Source: Neorhizobium tomejilense
GTDB lineage: Bacteria > Pseudomonadota > Alphaproteobacteria > Rhizobiales > Rhizobiaceae
Length of the DNA: 64,000 nt
Direction of reading: 5' to 3'
Assembly (NCBI GenBank): GCA_002968845.1
Contig: PVBG01000007.1
Coordinates: 124,001-188,000, forward strand
In this document: positions 7,661-16,402 of the stretch, in pieces
Layout of the letters: each line of letters begins with the position of its first letter
How positions within the stretch are numbered: the stretch's first letter is position 1
The notes under the pieces: generated by a model
What the model was told of the DNA's origin: nothing
Seen by the model: the letters and a program-made list of their open reading frames with translations, nothing else
The model's database searches: none
Translations under genes and position numbers: made by a program

Positions 7661-9543
7661 GCACCCGATCGATCCATTCCACAGCATCCAACGAGGATTC
7701 CAAGATGTACAATCCCAAGGAAAGCGAAAGCACGCCCGCCAGGGTGGTAAAACCGGAAGGGTCCGTCTGCGATCCCGTCTCGCTCGAAATCATCCGTGGC
7801 GCGATCGCTGCCGCCCAGTCGGAAATGGAAGCGCTGCTTGAGCGCACCGCGATCTCCGCCTTTATCCGCGAGAAGAAAGATTTTTATACGGCGCTCTTCG
7901 ATGGCGACGGCGTGATGGCGGTCGGGTCGATGGTGCCTGTCTTCGGCGACATGACCGGCCCGGTGTTCGACAAGTTCCCGGCCGATACGATGAAGCCTGG
8001 CGATCTCTACTGGTACAATGACTGCTACGGTTCGCGCGGTGCCGTTTCGCATTCCAACGACCAGGTTCTGCTGGCGCCGGTCTTCAAGGATGGCAAGCGT
8101 TGCGCCTTCGTGATGAGCTGGGCGCATTTCGCCGACATCGGCGGCATGCGGCCGGGCTCGATCAGCCCGGATGCGACCGACATCTATCAGGAAGGCATCA
8201 TCATTCCGGTCACCAAGCTGATGGATGGGGGGGTCACCAACGAGGCGACGCTTGATATCTTCCACCGCAATTCCCGCTTCCCGGAGCAGAGCATCGGCGA
8301 CATGCGGGCGCTGATGGCGAGCGTCGATGTGGGCGTCAAGCGCATCGGCGAGATCCTCGACCGCTTCGGCTCTGATGTTGTGGAAGATGCGCTGGCGCAG
8401 CTGCTCACCCGCACCCGCAAGCTGGTGCGCTCCAAGCTGGCCGAGACCTTCGATTACGGCACCCATAAATTCACCGACGCGATCGACAGCGACGGCCATG
8501 GCAACGGCCCGTTCAAGATGCGCCTCGCATTGACCCGCGAGAAGCTGGCGAATGGCGAGGACAAGTTCACCTTCGATGCCACCGAGTCCGACGATCAGGC
8601 GCCCGGTCCGGTCAATTTCCTGATGAACCGCGGTGTGCCGGGCATGGCGCTCGGTCTTTTCTACCTCGGTGGCGATCCGGGCCAGGTGTGCAATGCCGGC
8701 GGCCCGCAGGCGCTGGACGCCGTCAACCTGCGCCAGGGCTCCTTCCTGCAGCCGAATTTCCCCGCGGCACTCGGCATGCGTGGCTTGACCATGATGCGCG
8801 TGCTGTCGGCCTTGAACGGCCTCGTCAACACGGCGGGCGGCAAGGCGCCGGCTTCCAATTCGGCCTATGTCATCACCATCATGCGCGGCAACTACAAGGA
8901 TGACGCGGGCGAATTGAAGCGCTTCCTGCTCGCCGACGGCATCGGCGTCGGTTACGGCGCGCGGCCGGATTCGGATGGCATCGATGCGGTCTATTTCGTG
9001 GCGCAGGAGAACTACCCGGTCGAGTTCCTGGAAGTCGGGTATCCGGTGCGCCTGCGCACCTACGGCATCGTCAAGGACTCCGGCGGCGCCGGCAAGTTCC
9101 GCGGCGGCTGCGGCATCATCCGCGAATACGAAATCCTCGCGGAAGACATGATGCTTGCGGTGCGCATCGACAGCGTCAAGAACCCGCCCTGGGGCATCAA
9201 TGGCGGCATGGGCGGCGGCACCGGCCGCGTCACCATCAATCCTGGCCGGCCGGACCAGCGCATGGTTCCGCCGCTTTCGGACGGCAACAGGCTGGTCAAG
9301 GGCGACGTGCTGCGCATGGAGACCGGCGGGGGCGGAGGTTTTGGCCATCCGTTCGACCGCAATCTCGATGCCATTCTCGAAGACGTGCTCGGCGGCTTCG
9401 TCAGCGCCGAGGCCGCCGAACGCCTCTATGGCGTCGTCGTGAAGGGCACCAAGGTTGACCACGCGTCTACCGCCGCACTGCGCGCCAACCGTCCCGCTAC
9501 CCGTGCATTCCATCGTCAGGAGTATGTCGATGTCCTCGCCTGA
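7657..9543 (+). CDS. hyuB: Hydantoinase B/oxoprolinase family protein
   Basis: 628 residues of the HyuB family, which with HyuA forms ATP-dependent N-methylhydantoinases, 5-oxoprolinases and related carboxylases. Family signatures include DPVSLEIIRGAI near the N-terminus, a DGDGVMAVGSM stretch, the NDCYGSRGAVSHSNDQVL region, and the glycine-rich C-terminal GTGRVTINPG and TGGGGGFGHPFDR motifs. The ATG at 7657 overlaps the upstream stop (ATGA) with GGAG 7 bases before it. ATG 7705, also preceded by GAGGA, is an alternative that removes 16 unconserved residues. The order B then A is inverted relative to many hyuA-hyuB operons. The substrate cannot be fixed between a hydantoin, 5-oxoproline or another cyclic amide. 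Confidence 0.9.
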   Translation: MSTRSIHSTASNEDSKMYNPKESESTPARVVKPEGSVCDPVSLEIIRGAIAAAQSEMEALLERTAISAFIREKKDFYTALFDGDGVMAVGSMVPVFGDMTGPVFDKFPADTMKPGDLYWYNDCYGSRGAVSHSNDQVLLAPVFKDGKRCAFVMSWAHFADIGGMRPGSISPDATDIYQEGIIIPVTKLMDGGVTNEATLDIFHRNSRFPEQSIGDMRALMASVDVGVKRIGEILDRFGSDVVEDALAQLLTRTRKLVRSKLAETFDYGTHKFTDAIDSDGHGNGPFKMRLALTREKLANGEDKFTFDATESDDQAPGPVNFLMNRGVPGMALGLFYLGGDPGQVCNAGGPQALDAVNLRQGSFLQPNFPAALGMRGLTMMRVLSALNGLVNTAGGKAPASNSAYVITIMRGNYKDDAGELKRFLLADGIGVGYGARPDSDGIDAVYFVAQENYPVEFLEVGYPVRLRTYGIVKDSGGAGKFRGGCGIIREYEILAEDMMLAVRIDSVKNPPWGINGGMGGGTGRVTINPGRPDQRMVPPLSDGNRLVKGDVLRMETGGGGGFGHPFDRNLDAILEDVLGGFVSAEAAERLYGVVVKGTKVDHASTAALRANRPATRAFHRQEYVDVLA

Positions 9544-11587
9544 GAGCTTTATCGATACGTCCCTTTCCGTTGCCGTCGATATCGGCGGCACCTTCACCGA
9601 CGTTGCCCTTCTCGACCGGGCCACCGGCAAGGTCTGGCGAGCGAAGACGCCGAGCGTGCCCTCCGATCCTTCGGAAGCGTTCCTCAACGGTATCCGCCTG
9701 GCGCTGACCGATGCCGGCCGCGAGGCCTCCTCGCTCGGTCAGGTCCTGCATGGCACGACCGTCGCGACCAACATGATCTTGGAAGACAAGGGCGCCCGCA
9801 CGGCGCTGGTCACTACCAAGGGTTTTCGCCATGTGTTGAACATTGGCCGCCAGGATATTCCCCGCAAGGCGAACCTTTACACCTGGGTGAAGCCGGAGCG
9901 GCCGGTGCCGGCATCGCGCATCGTCGAGATCAATGAACGCATCGCTGCCGGCGGTGCGGTGCTCGACGCGCTGAGCGAGGACAGCGTGCGGATTGCGGCC
10001 GAGGCGATCCGCGGCATGGACGTGGAGGCCGTCGCCGTCTGCCTGCTGCATGCGTTTGCCAATCCGGTGCATGAAAAGCGCGCCGCGGAGATCCTTCGCG
10101 CAGAACTGCCGCATCTCGCCGTCACCACCTCGACCGACGTGCTGCCCGTTGTGCGCGAATTCGAACGCACGCTGACGACCGTGCTCAACGCCACCGTCAT
10201 GCCCGGCGTCACCACCTATGTCGGACGCCTCGAAAAGCGGCTTGAGGACGAGAAGGTCGCGGCCCCGCTGCTGCTGATGCAGTCGAATGGCGGTGTCGCC
10301 GGTGCGGCGACCATCCGCCAGGCTCCGGCGCTGACGGCACTGTCCGGTCCCGCCGCCGGCGTGGTCGGTGCGCGCTCGGTTGCCGCCGCCTGCGGCATCA
10401 AGGATATCATCACCGTCGATATCGGCGGCACCAGCGCCGATATCTGCCTCATCAAGGATGGCAAGATCGGGCTGACCCAACACGGCAAGGTCGGCGAATG
10501 GCCGCTGCCGCTGCCGATGGTCGACATGGTGACGATCGGCGCGGGAGGCGGCTCGATCGCCAAGGTTGCTGACGGCACGCTGACCGTCGGTCCGCAGAGC
10601 GCCGGTGCCCGGCCGGGCCCGGCCGCCTATGGCCATGGTGGGGAGAACCCGACGGTGACCGACGCCCATGTCGTGCTCGGACATCTGCCGGCCCGCCTGC
10701 TCGGGGGCCGCATGGCGCTCGATGTCGAAGCTGCCCGCAAGGCGGTCGACGGCAAGGTCGCCAACCCGCTCGGTCTTTCGACGGTGACGGCGGCGCGCGG
10801 CATTCTCGCCATCGTCGACAACCATATGGTCGGTGCGGTGCGCGTCGTCTCGGTCGAGCGCGGCCACGATCCGCGCGACTTCACCCTGGTGCCGTTCGGC
10901 GGCGCCGGTCCCTTGCATGGCTGCGCGCTTGCCGAACTGCTCGGCATTTCCCGTGTCATGATCGCGCCGGCTCCGGGTATTCTCTGCGCCGACGGCCTGC
11001 TGGCCGCCGACCTCAAGGCGGAGTTCAGCCGCACGCTGCCGAAGGCCGGTGCCGTAGATGTCTCGACCGCCAACGGCATCATCGCCGAGCTCAAGACCCA
11101 GGCCTCCGCCTGGTTCGACACCGAAGGCGTGGCGGAAAAGGACCGCCGCATCGCGACCGTCGCCTTGCTGCGATACCACGGCCAGGGCGGTGAGCTTGCC
11201 GTTACCTGGGGTGAGACCCGCGAGGATGTCGAGGCTGCGTTTGCCGCCGAGCACAAGGCGCTCTACGGTTTTGCACTGGAAGCGGCGATCGAACTGGTGA
11301 CCCTGCGGGTCGAAGCCGCCGGCATGACGGTCGAACCGCCGCCGGCAATTCTCCAGAAGGGTTCCGACGTCACTCCGGTCGACCATGTGCCGGTGCATTT
11401 TGAAAGCGGCGTGACGAGCGTTCCGGTCGTCGACCGTTTGACGCTTGGTGCCGGCGCCACGTTCCAAGGCCCGATGATCCTCACCCAGCTCGACACGACA
11501 ACATTGGTCGCACCCGGGTGGAGCGGCACGGTGCACGGTTCCGGCGCCCTCCTTCTGACAGCCAAGCAGGATGCATGGGATGACTGA
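9530..11587 (+). CDS. hyuA: Hydantoinase A/oxoprolinase family protein
   Basis: 685 residues of the HyuA family, the ATP-binding subunit with an actin/hexokinase-like fold. It has VAVDIGGTFTDVALL near residue 16, GTTVATN downstream, and a second phosphate-binding loop TVDIGGTSADICL near residue 296; these alternate with a hydantoinase/oxoprolinase body and end in a C-terminal beta domain. The ATG at 9530 was chosen because CAGGAG lies 7 bases upstream; it overlaps hyuB by 14 bp. An ATG two codons earlier (9524) is too close to that site. It acts with HyuB in the cytoplasm, hydrolysing ATP to open a ring amide. Confidence 0.92.
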   Translation: MSSPESFIDTSLSVAVDIGGTFTDVALLDRATGKVWRAKTPSVPSDPSEAFLNGIRLALTDAGREASSLGQVLHGTTVATNMILEDKGARTALVTTKGFRHVLNIGRQDIPRKANLYTWVKPERPVPASRIVEINERIAAGGAVLDALSEDSVRIAAEAIRGMDVEAVAVCLLHAFANPVHEKRAAEILRAELPHLAVTTSTDVLPVVREFERTLTTVLNATVMPGVTTYVGRLEKRLEDEKVAAPLLLMQSNGGVAGAATIRQAPALTALSGPAAGVVGARSVAAACGIKDIITVDIGGTSADICLIKDGKIGLTQHGKVGEWPLPLPMVDMVTIGAGGGSIAKVADGTLTVGPQSAGARPGPAAYGHGGENPTVTDAHVVLGHLPARLLGGRMALDVEAARKAVDGKVANPLGLSTVTAARGILAIVDNHMVGAVRVVSVERGHDPRDFTLVPFGGAGPLHGCALAELLGISRVMIAPAPGILCADGLLAADLKAEFSRTLPKAGAVDVSTANGIIAELKTQASAWFDTEGVAEKDRRIATVALLRYHGQGGELAVTWGETREDVEAAFAAEHKALYGFALEAAIELVTLRVEAAGMTVEPPPAILQKGSDVTPVDHVPVHFESGVTSVPVVDRLTLGAGATFQGPMILTQLDTTTLVAPGWSGTVHGSGALLLTAKQDAWDD

Positions 11588-12956
11588 GCAAAAGAGCGAT
11601 CTGGAGCGCGTCTTCGCGCATATCGAGGAAAACCGCGAGAATTTCATCAAGCGGGTGATGGATTATGTCCGCCATCCCTCGATCAGCGCCCAGAACAAGG
11701 GCATCGCGGAGGTGGCGGCCATCCTCGTTGACATGCTGAACGGCATGGGCATGGAGGCGGTCACCATCCCCACGAAAAACCATCCGATGGTGCTCGGCCG
11801 CATGGAAAAGCAGCCGGGCAAGCCGACCGTTCTTCTCTACGGCCATTACGACGTGCAGCCGCCGGAGCCCTACGAACTTTGGGACAGCCCGCCCTTCGAG
11901 CCGACGATCCGCAACGGGCGCATCTATGCGCGCGGCATCGGCGACAACAAGGGTCAGCATTTCGCCCAGCTGATGGCGCTGGAATCGCATCTGAAGGTGA
12001 CCGGCGAACTGCCCTGCAACGTCATCTTCCTGCTGGAAGGCGAAGAGGAAATCGGCAGCCCGCACATCGCCGAATTCGTGGCTGAACATGCCGACAAGCT
12101 GAATGCCGCCGATCTGGTCGTCACCTCCGACGGTCCGCTGCATGAATCCGATACGCCGATCATCACCTTTGGCGTACGCGGTGTCGCATCCTTCGAACTA
12201 CGCGCAAAGACCGCCAATCGCGATGCCCATTCCGGCAATTTCGGCGGGGTCATGCCGAACGCGATCTGGAAGCTCGTCCATCTGCTGGCAACGATGAAGA
12301 ACGACAAGGGCGAGATTACCATCGACGGCCTGCATGAGGCTGTCGTGCCGCCGACCAACATGGAGCGCGAGGCGGTCGACAAGCTGCCGCTCGATCTCGA
12401 TGCGATCAAGGCCGATCTCGGCATCAAGGAACTCGACCAGCCGCTCGACCGCAGCTATTTTGACCGGCTGATGTTCCACCCGACGCTGACCATCAACGGC
12501 CTGCATGGCGGTTACGGCGGGCCGGGCCAGAAGACGGTTCTGCCCTGCGAGGCGTTTGCCAAATGCGACATCCGCCTGGTCGAAAGCCTGACGCCGGATT
12601 ACGTGTTCGAGAAGGTACGGGCGCATGTCGCCGCCCACGCGCCCGACGTGGAGTTCGTACCGCTCAACGCCATGCTGCCGTCGAAAACGCCGATGGACAG
12701 CCCGTTCGCGCCGATCATCCAGGACGCGATCTTTACCGCCCGTGGCGTTGAGCCGCTGCTCTACCCAACCGTTGGCGGATCACTTCCGGATTACGTGTTC
12801 ACGAAAATCCTGAAGAAACCGGCGTTCGTCGTGCCTTACGCCAATGCGGACGAGGCCAACCATGCGCCGAACGAGAACCTGAAGCTGGATCTGTTCATTG
12901 CAGGCATCAGGACGGGGGCGGCGCTGCTGACGAAACTGAGTGAGATGAAGCGGTAA
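11580..12956 (+). CDS. M20-family metallopeptidase (dipeptidase-like)
   Basis: 458 residues of the M20/CPG2 family. Metal ligands and catalytic residues are visible in order: GHYDVQP (about residue 87), RGIGDNKGQ (about 118), EGEEEIGSP (about 153, with the general-base Glu), SDGP (about 183) and NHAPNEN (about 426). A dimerisation domain lies between residues about 190 and 320. ATG 11580 overlaps the hyuA stop; an in-frame ATG at 11571 is possible. As the last gene of the operon it could cleave the linear product of the hydantoinase step, for example an N-carbamoyl or dipeptide bond. Family membership alone does not separate dipeptidase from carbamoylase. Confidence 0.9.
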   Translation: MTEQKSDLERVFAHIEENRENFIKRVMDYVRHPSISAQNKGIAEVAAILVDMLNGMGMEAVTIPTKNHPMVLGRMEKQPGKPTVLLYGHYDVQPPEPYELWDSPPFEPTIRNGRIYARGIGDNKGQHFAQLMALESHLKVTGELPCNVIFLLEGEEEIGSPHIAEFVAEHADKLNAADLVVTSDGPLHESDTPIITFGVRGVASFELRAKTANRDAHSGNFGGVMPNAIWKLVHLLATMKNDKGEITIDGLHEAVVPPTNMEREAVDKLPLDLDAIKADLGIKELDQPLDRSYFDRLMFHPTLTINGLHGGYGGPGQKTVLPCEAFAKCDIRLVESLTPDYVFEKVRAHVAAHAPDVEFVPLNAMLPSKTPMDSPFAPIIQDAIFTARGVEPLLYPTVGGSLPDYVFTKILKKPAFVVPYANADEANHAPNENLKLDLFIAGIRTGAALLTKLSEMKR

Positions 12957-13142
12957 TGCGAAAAGTCTTCTGCTTTTGTGCCGAGAGAAATCTCGCCAGG
13001 CGCCGAGGCAGAACGGCGGCATTTCGCGCTCCTCCTCCCTGTGGATGCGGTTGTAACGAGGCTGCATCGATACGAACCGCGACCAGCCATTCTGCCGCTA
13101 CAGCCCGATCGCCTTCCGATCAAATTCTTCATGCCCATTGTT

Positions 13143-13175
13143 AAAATACCATAAGGTTTGTTCACGTGGTATTTT
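13143..13175. promoter_or_regulatory. Inverted repeat AAAATACC-N17-GGTATTTT before the GGDEF-like gene
   Basis: Perfect 8-bp arms at 13143-13150 and 13168-13175. The right arm ends 6 bp before the ATG at 13182, so an RNA stem would cover the translation start region, or the pair could be a dimer-binding operator. No Shine-Dalgarno sequence is obvious for ATG 13182. No terminator T-run or neighbouring regulator identifies the site. Confidence 0.4.
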
Positions 13176-13181
13176 CACGCG

Positions 13182-13982
13182 ATGTCTCAAAGATACACTC
13201 TACCGCAAAAGCCCCCTCAACCGATGACCCTGTATTTCCGTTTTCGCCAAGCTTTAGACATACCGCATATCAAGATGGCAATGCTCCGCACCGTCGCCAT
13301 TGCAATTGGAGCGATCGCGATTGCTTGGCCATTAAGCCTGCTTGTTCCCCAACGTCCGTTCTGGGTGGAATTGACAGCCGTGGCGTTGATATCGGCGGCC
13401 GTTACATTTCCGCTTCAATTGGCGCTTTATCTGCGCAACCAATCGCTTCGTGATACCCAAGAAGAGCTTCGGCACGCGCTCGGTCGCAACCCCGTCACAG
13501 GCACAATGCGCGCCGGCGAATTTGCGAATTCGGTCGAGCATGCGATGGAACGCAGGCGCACAAGCAGTACGGAAAGCTCCGATGGCGTCTTATTCGTTCT
13601 CAAGGTTGATGATTTCGATGCAATCGACCGCCGTTACGGTCCACAATGGGCTGATACGCTGCTTCAATCGATGGTCCGGATCGTATATTCTTCCGTGCGC
13701 CATAGTGACCTTGTCGCCCGCCTTGCCTCAGACGAACTTGGCATCTATCTGCCCGGCACGACAATGGAAAATGCCAGCAACATCTGCGAGCGCATCCGCG
13801 GGCAGATAAAGGAAACCACATTCACAGCCGGGCAGGAGCGCCAGATATCGGTGACGGTGCGGCTTGGCGGCACCAGGGTCGAGCAGCAAGCCGACTTTCA
13901 GGCGCTGCGCGAGGCTGCCAACCGCGCCGCCATCGCGGAGGAGGAAGCTGGCTCGCCCCTATTCCGGGAGCGGTTTTCTTGA
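13182..13982 (+). CDS. Membrane-anchored GGDEF-like protein with degenerate active site
   Basis: 266 residues from ATG 13182. Two hydrophobic helices lie near the N-terminus (LRTVAIAIGAIAIAWPLSLLV and FWVELTAVALISAAVTFPLQL), followed by a linker and a GGDEF-type domain (GRNPVTGTMRAGEFANSVEHAM onward). The segment that should read RxGGDEF is RLASDELGIYLPG, so both catalytic-loop glycines are replaced (Ala and Ser). Diguanylate cyclase activity is therefore doubtful; a c-di-GMP or GTP sensing or scaffold role is possible. The start is uncertain: there is no good ribosome site, a TTG at 13158 sits right behind AAGG, and ATG 13224 is also in frame. It lies alone beside the exopolysaccharide cluster, where c-di-GMP control would make sense, but that link is inference. 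Confidence 0.8.
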   Translation: MSQRYTLPQKPPQPMTLYFRFRQALDIPHIKMAMLRTVAIAIGAIAIAWPLSLLVPQRPFWVELTAVALISAAVTFPLQLALYLRNQSLRDTQEELRHALGRNPVTGTMRAGEFANSVEHAMERRRTSSTESSDGVLFVLKVDDFDAIDRRYGPQWADTLLQSMVRIVYSSVRHSDLVARLASDELGIYLPGTTMENASNICERIRGQIKETTFTAGQERQISVTVRLGGTRVEQQADFQALREAANRAAIAEEEAGSPLFRERFS

Positions 13983-14046
13983 ACGGGAAACTCTAGCGTC
14001 TTCCGCGCATATCCGGCCTTTGCGATCTTTCAGATCGTGGATTTTC

Positions 14047-15171
14047 CTACTTCGCGTCAACCTTTCCCGTTTTCGTGGCTGCGACGCCGGCCGGGCTTAA
14101 GGTGCCGCAACGCCAGACGCTATAGACCGCTTGGGTGTCCCAGTCATAATAGAAGGCCGCTCTCAGCCTTCCTTCATCCATCAGTTCGTCAAAGCTGCGG
14201 CGCACGGCACGAACCGCCACTTCCCGCGCGCGATCGTCCAGGGGACAGGAAAATGCAGTGTTGGCAATGCCCCACTCGGTTACCCAGCACGGCTTGCCCT
14301 CCCCCTCAGGCCGGCAGAAATCGAGAAGCGTTCCGACATAGCGTGCCAGCGCCGCATCGTCCTTGCGCCCTGGATAGAGGTGAATTCCATAACCATCGAC
14401 CAGCGCGTCGATATTTCGCTCCCGCAGGAGTGAAATGAATTCGCCGGGGTCGAGCCGTTCCATGCCCCGGCTATCGGCCTCGCTTGTGCCGACATCGGAC
14501 AGCCCGGCCGAAATCAAAAGCGCCTCGCGGCTATGGACCGTCGCCTGCAACTCCTCCCGCGTGATGCGAACGGCACCGACATAAGCGTCGAGCCCGCGCC
14601 CGAAGGCCGTGCGGTCTGCGACTTCCGAAACGTTGCGCGGCGTCCGTCGCCCGGGCTTCTCGTAGACGACGAGGTCGCCGTTATAGGCGCTGTAGTTTAT
14701 CTCGTTTCCGGGCTCAACGGCGTCGATGCGGATGCCCATGTCGTCGATGCGGCGAAGGGCCGAGCGCAACTGCGACCGGTACAGATCGAGGTCGAGATCC
14801 GAAAGCCGCTGAACATCCCAGATACGGCCGAAACCGGTGCGGGGACGCGCGCCCGGGGGATAATAATCCTTGTTCCCGAGCTGGATCTCAAGAAGGACTT
14901 TCAGCCCCAACCGGTCCGCGATCTCGAGCGCATCGATGCTCTTGTCCACCGGCCTCGACAGCGAAAGCCGGACATGGGTGATGCCACTCGCCGCGATTTC
15001 CTTCAGTATACGCTCCTGGTCGGCGCGAGAAAGCCAGGCGAGGTTGACCCGGTTGACGCCGATGCGGTCGGTAGCCACATCGCGCGCGTCCGCCGGCGGC
15101 ACTTGGGCAAACGCCCAGAGCACCGCCAGCGCACAGGCAAGGATCGCGCGCACCTGCACCGCCACCGTCAT
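14047..15171 (-). CDS. Secreted glycoside hydrolase-like protein (clan GH-A fold), EPS cluster
   Basis: 374 residues with an N-terminal export signal (MTVAVQVRAILACALAVLWAFAQ...ADAR) and a TIM-barrel body. The two acidic residues expected on strands 4 and 7 of clan GH-A glycosidases are visible as EPGNEINYS (NE motif) and CWVTEWGI. The start at 15171 lies 4 bp after the upstream gene's stop; a frame from 15201 would overlap that gene. It is the last gene of the leftward operon and corresponds in position to wgaF (expA6) of S. meliloti. Periplasmic trimming or depolymerisation of galactoglucan is a reasonable role. The exact GH family was not determined. Confidence 0.78.
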   Translation of the reverse strand: MTVAVQVRAILACALAVLWAFAQVPPADARDVATDRIGVNRVNLAWLSRADQERILKEIAASGITHVRLSLSRPVDKSIDALEIADRLGLKVLLEIQLGNKDYYPPGARPRTGFGRIWDVQRLSDLDLDLYRSQLRSALRRIDDMGIRIDAVEPGNEINYSAYNGDLVVYEKPGRRTPRNVSEVADRTAFGRGLDAYVGAVRITREELQATVHSREALLISAGLSDVGTSEADSRGMERLDPGEFISLLRERNIDALVDGYGIHLYPGRKDDAALARYVGTLLDFCRPEGEGKPCWVTEWGIANTAFSCPLDDRAREVAVRAVRRSFDELMDEGRLRAAFYYDWDTQAVYSVWRCGTLSPAGVAATKTGKVDAK

Positions 15172-15175
15172 CCGC

Positions 15176-16348
15176 TCAAAGTCCGATCTGCCCCAGAGCA
15201 CTGCGGAAATTCGCCTCGCAAGCGGAATAGCGGTCGATCACGGCCTGCGTGTCGATCTTGCCGAGGAAGTTGGCGAGATAGGCGCGCTTATCCGTCTCCC
15301 TGTTCCAGGTGGAGGCCTCGATATAAGGAAAGCCGATGAATTCCAGCATTTCCCGCATGCGGTCATCGACGGCGATCATCAGGGCGGGCGTGCCGGCCTG
15401 CATGCCGATGATGCAGCCATGGAAGCGGCGGCCGAAGCAGAGATCGCGCTCGGACATCGCCCCGCGCCACTGGTTCGTGTCGAAGTAGACCAGCAACTCG
15501 TATTTCCGCTGCCATTTCTCCGAATGCTTGTATTCCGTGCCCCCGGTGATGCGCGCACTCGACCGGTCATAGGCGATGTCAGTGTCGCCGCCGGTCAGGG
15601 AAAGGTTGTAGGCAACAAGTTCGTCCTGGACGACATAGCTTGCGACGCTGTCGGGCTTGAGCAGCGCGTGGGCGTCGACGATCGTATCGGCAACGCTGCC
15701 AAGATAACCGCCGAAGGCGATCTTCTGGGCTTCCGCCAGCGCCGGGTTGGCAAGCGCGGTCAGCGAACGTTTCATCTCGCTTGGCGAGAAATAGAGTGAC
15801 GGGCAGCCCGTCGGCTTGACGAACTTCATCCCCTGCTCCCGTAGGAATTCGGCGGTGAAGTAACCGCGCGTGAGGAAGAAACTCTCCTTGTTCCGCAACA
15901 CGTCCAGGAACTTGAGCGTACCGGCCGGCAGTTGATCCTTGAGGCCCTCCTTGCGCTGAATGCCGATGCCCATCACCACGACCGGCATCGTCAGCTTCGC
16001 AAAGATTTCCGCCTCGAGATCGGCGGAATAGCCGGGGCGCAGCAGATTGGCGGAGGCGAAGACGCATAGATCGAACTCGCGGTTCACCTGCTCGAAAATC
16101 TCGTTCGACTCCCGATTGTTGGCCAGGTGCCAGAACGGCAGATAGGTGACGTTATGGCCGCGCAGGCTCTCGGCCGCTCCCTCGCCGATCAGGTAGTTGC
16201 CGGTATTGGCGATCTTCCTGACCTGCGCGATCAGATCCCTTTTTGTCCTCGTCTCGTCGAAATAGGGCCGATGGATAACGGTCGTACCGGAGACGTCCGC
16301 AATCGTTCGCTGCAGATAGGAGGGAATGCCCGTAAGCAAGATACGCAT
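15176..16348 (-). CDS. Polysaccharide pyruvyltransferase-family protein (copy 2)
   Basis: 390 residues of the pyruvyltransferase (GT-B-like) family, which adds ketal pyruvate from phosphoenolpyruvate to sugar residues. Family stretches include TGNYLIGEGA, KPTGCPSLYFSP, VVQDELVAYN and FGRRFHGCIIGMQAGTPALMI, with VDDRMREMLEF following. AGAGGACAGTC precedes the ATG. It is closely related to the next gene upstream (16403-17581), so the two are tandem duplicates, matching wgaE (expA5) by position. Galactoglucan of S. meliloti carries pyruvate ketals on galactose, which fits the role. Two paralogues may decorate different residues or work as a heteromer. Confidence 0.88.
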   Translation of the reverse strand: MRILLTGIPSYLQRTIADVSGTTVIHRPYFDETRTKRDLIAQVRKIANTGNYLIGEGAAESLRGHNVTYLPFWHLANNRESNEIFEQVNREFDLCVFASANLLRPGYSADLEAEIFAKLTMPVVVMGIGIQRKEGLKDQLPAGTLKFLDVLRNKESFFLTRGYFTAEFLREQGMKFVKPTGCPSLYFSPSEMKRSLTALANPALAEAQKIAFGGYLGSVADTIVDAHALLKPDSVASYVVQDELVAYNLSLTGGDTDIAYDRSSARITGGTEYKHSEKWQRKYELLVYFDTNQWRGAMSERDLCFGRRFHGCIIGMQAGTPALMIAVDDRMREMLEFIGFPYIEASTWNRETDKRAYLANFLGKIDTQAVIDRYSACEANFRSALGQIGL

Positions 16349-16402
16349 GACTGTCCTCTGAACCGAAGGGTGATGGCCCGCAGGCCCGTGGATAGGGCCT
16401 CG

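Noticed and set aside
7495..9687. Long minus-strand open frame (about 730 codons) opposite the hydantoinase B gene, with a similar one of about 717 codons opposite hyuA (9497-11650)
   Set aside because: Both are mirror frames of strongly supported plus-strand genes in GC-rich DNA. The translated sequences are rich in Arg, His, Asp and Ala and match no family motif.
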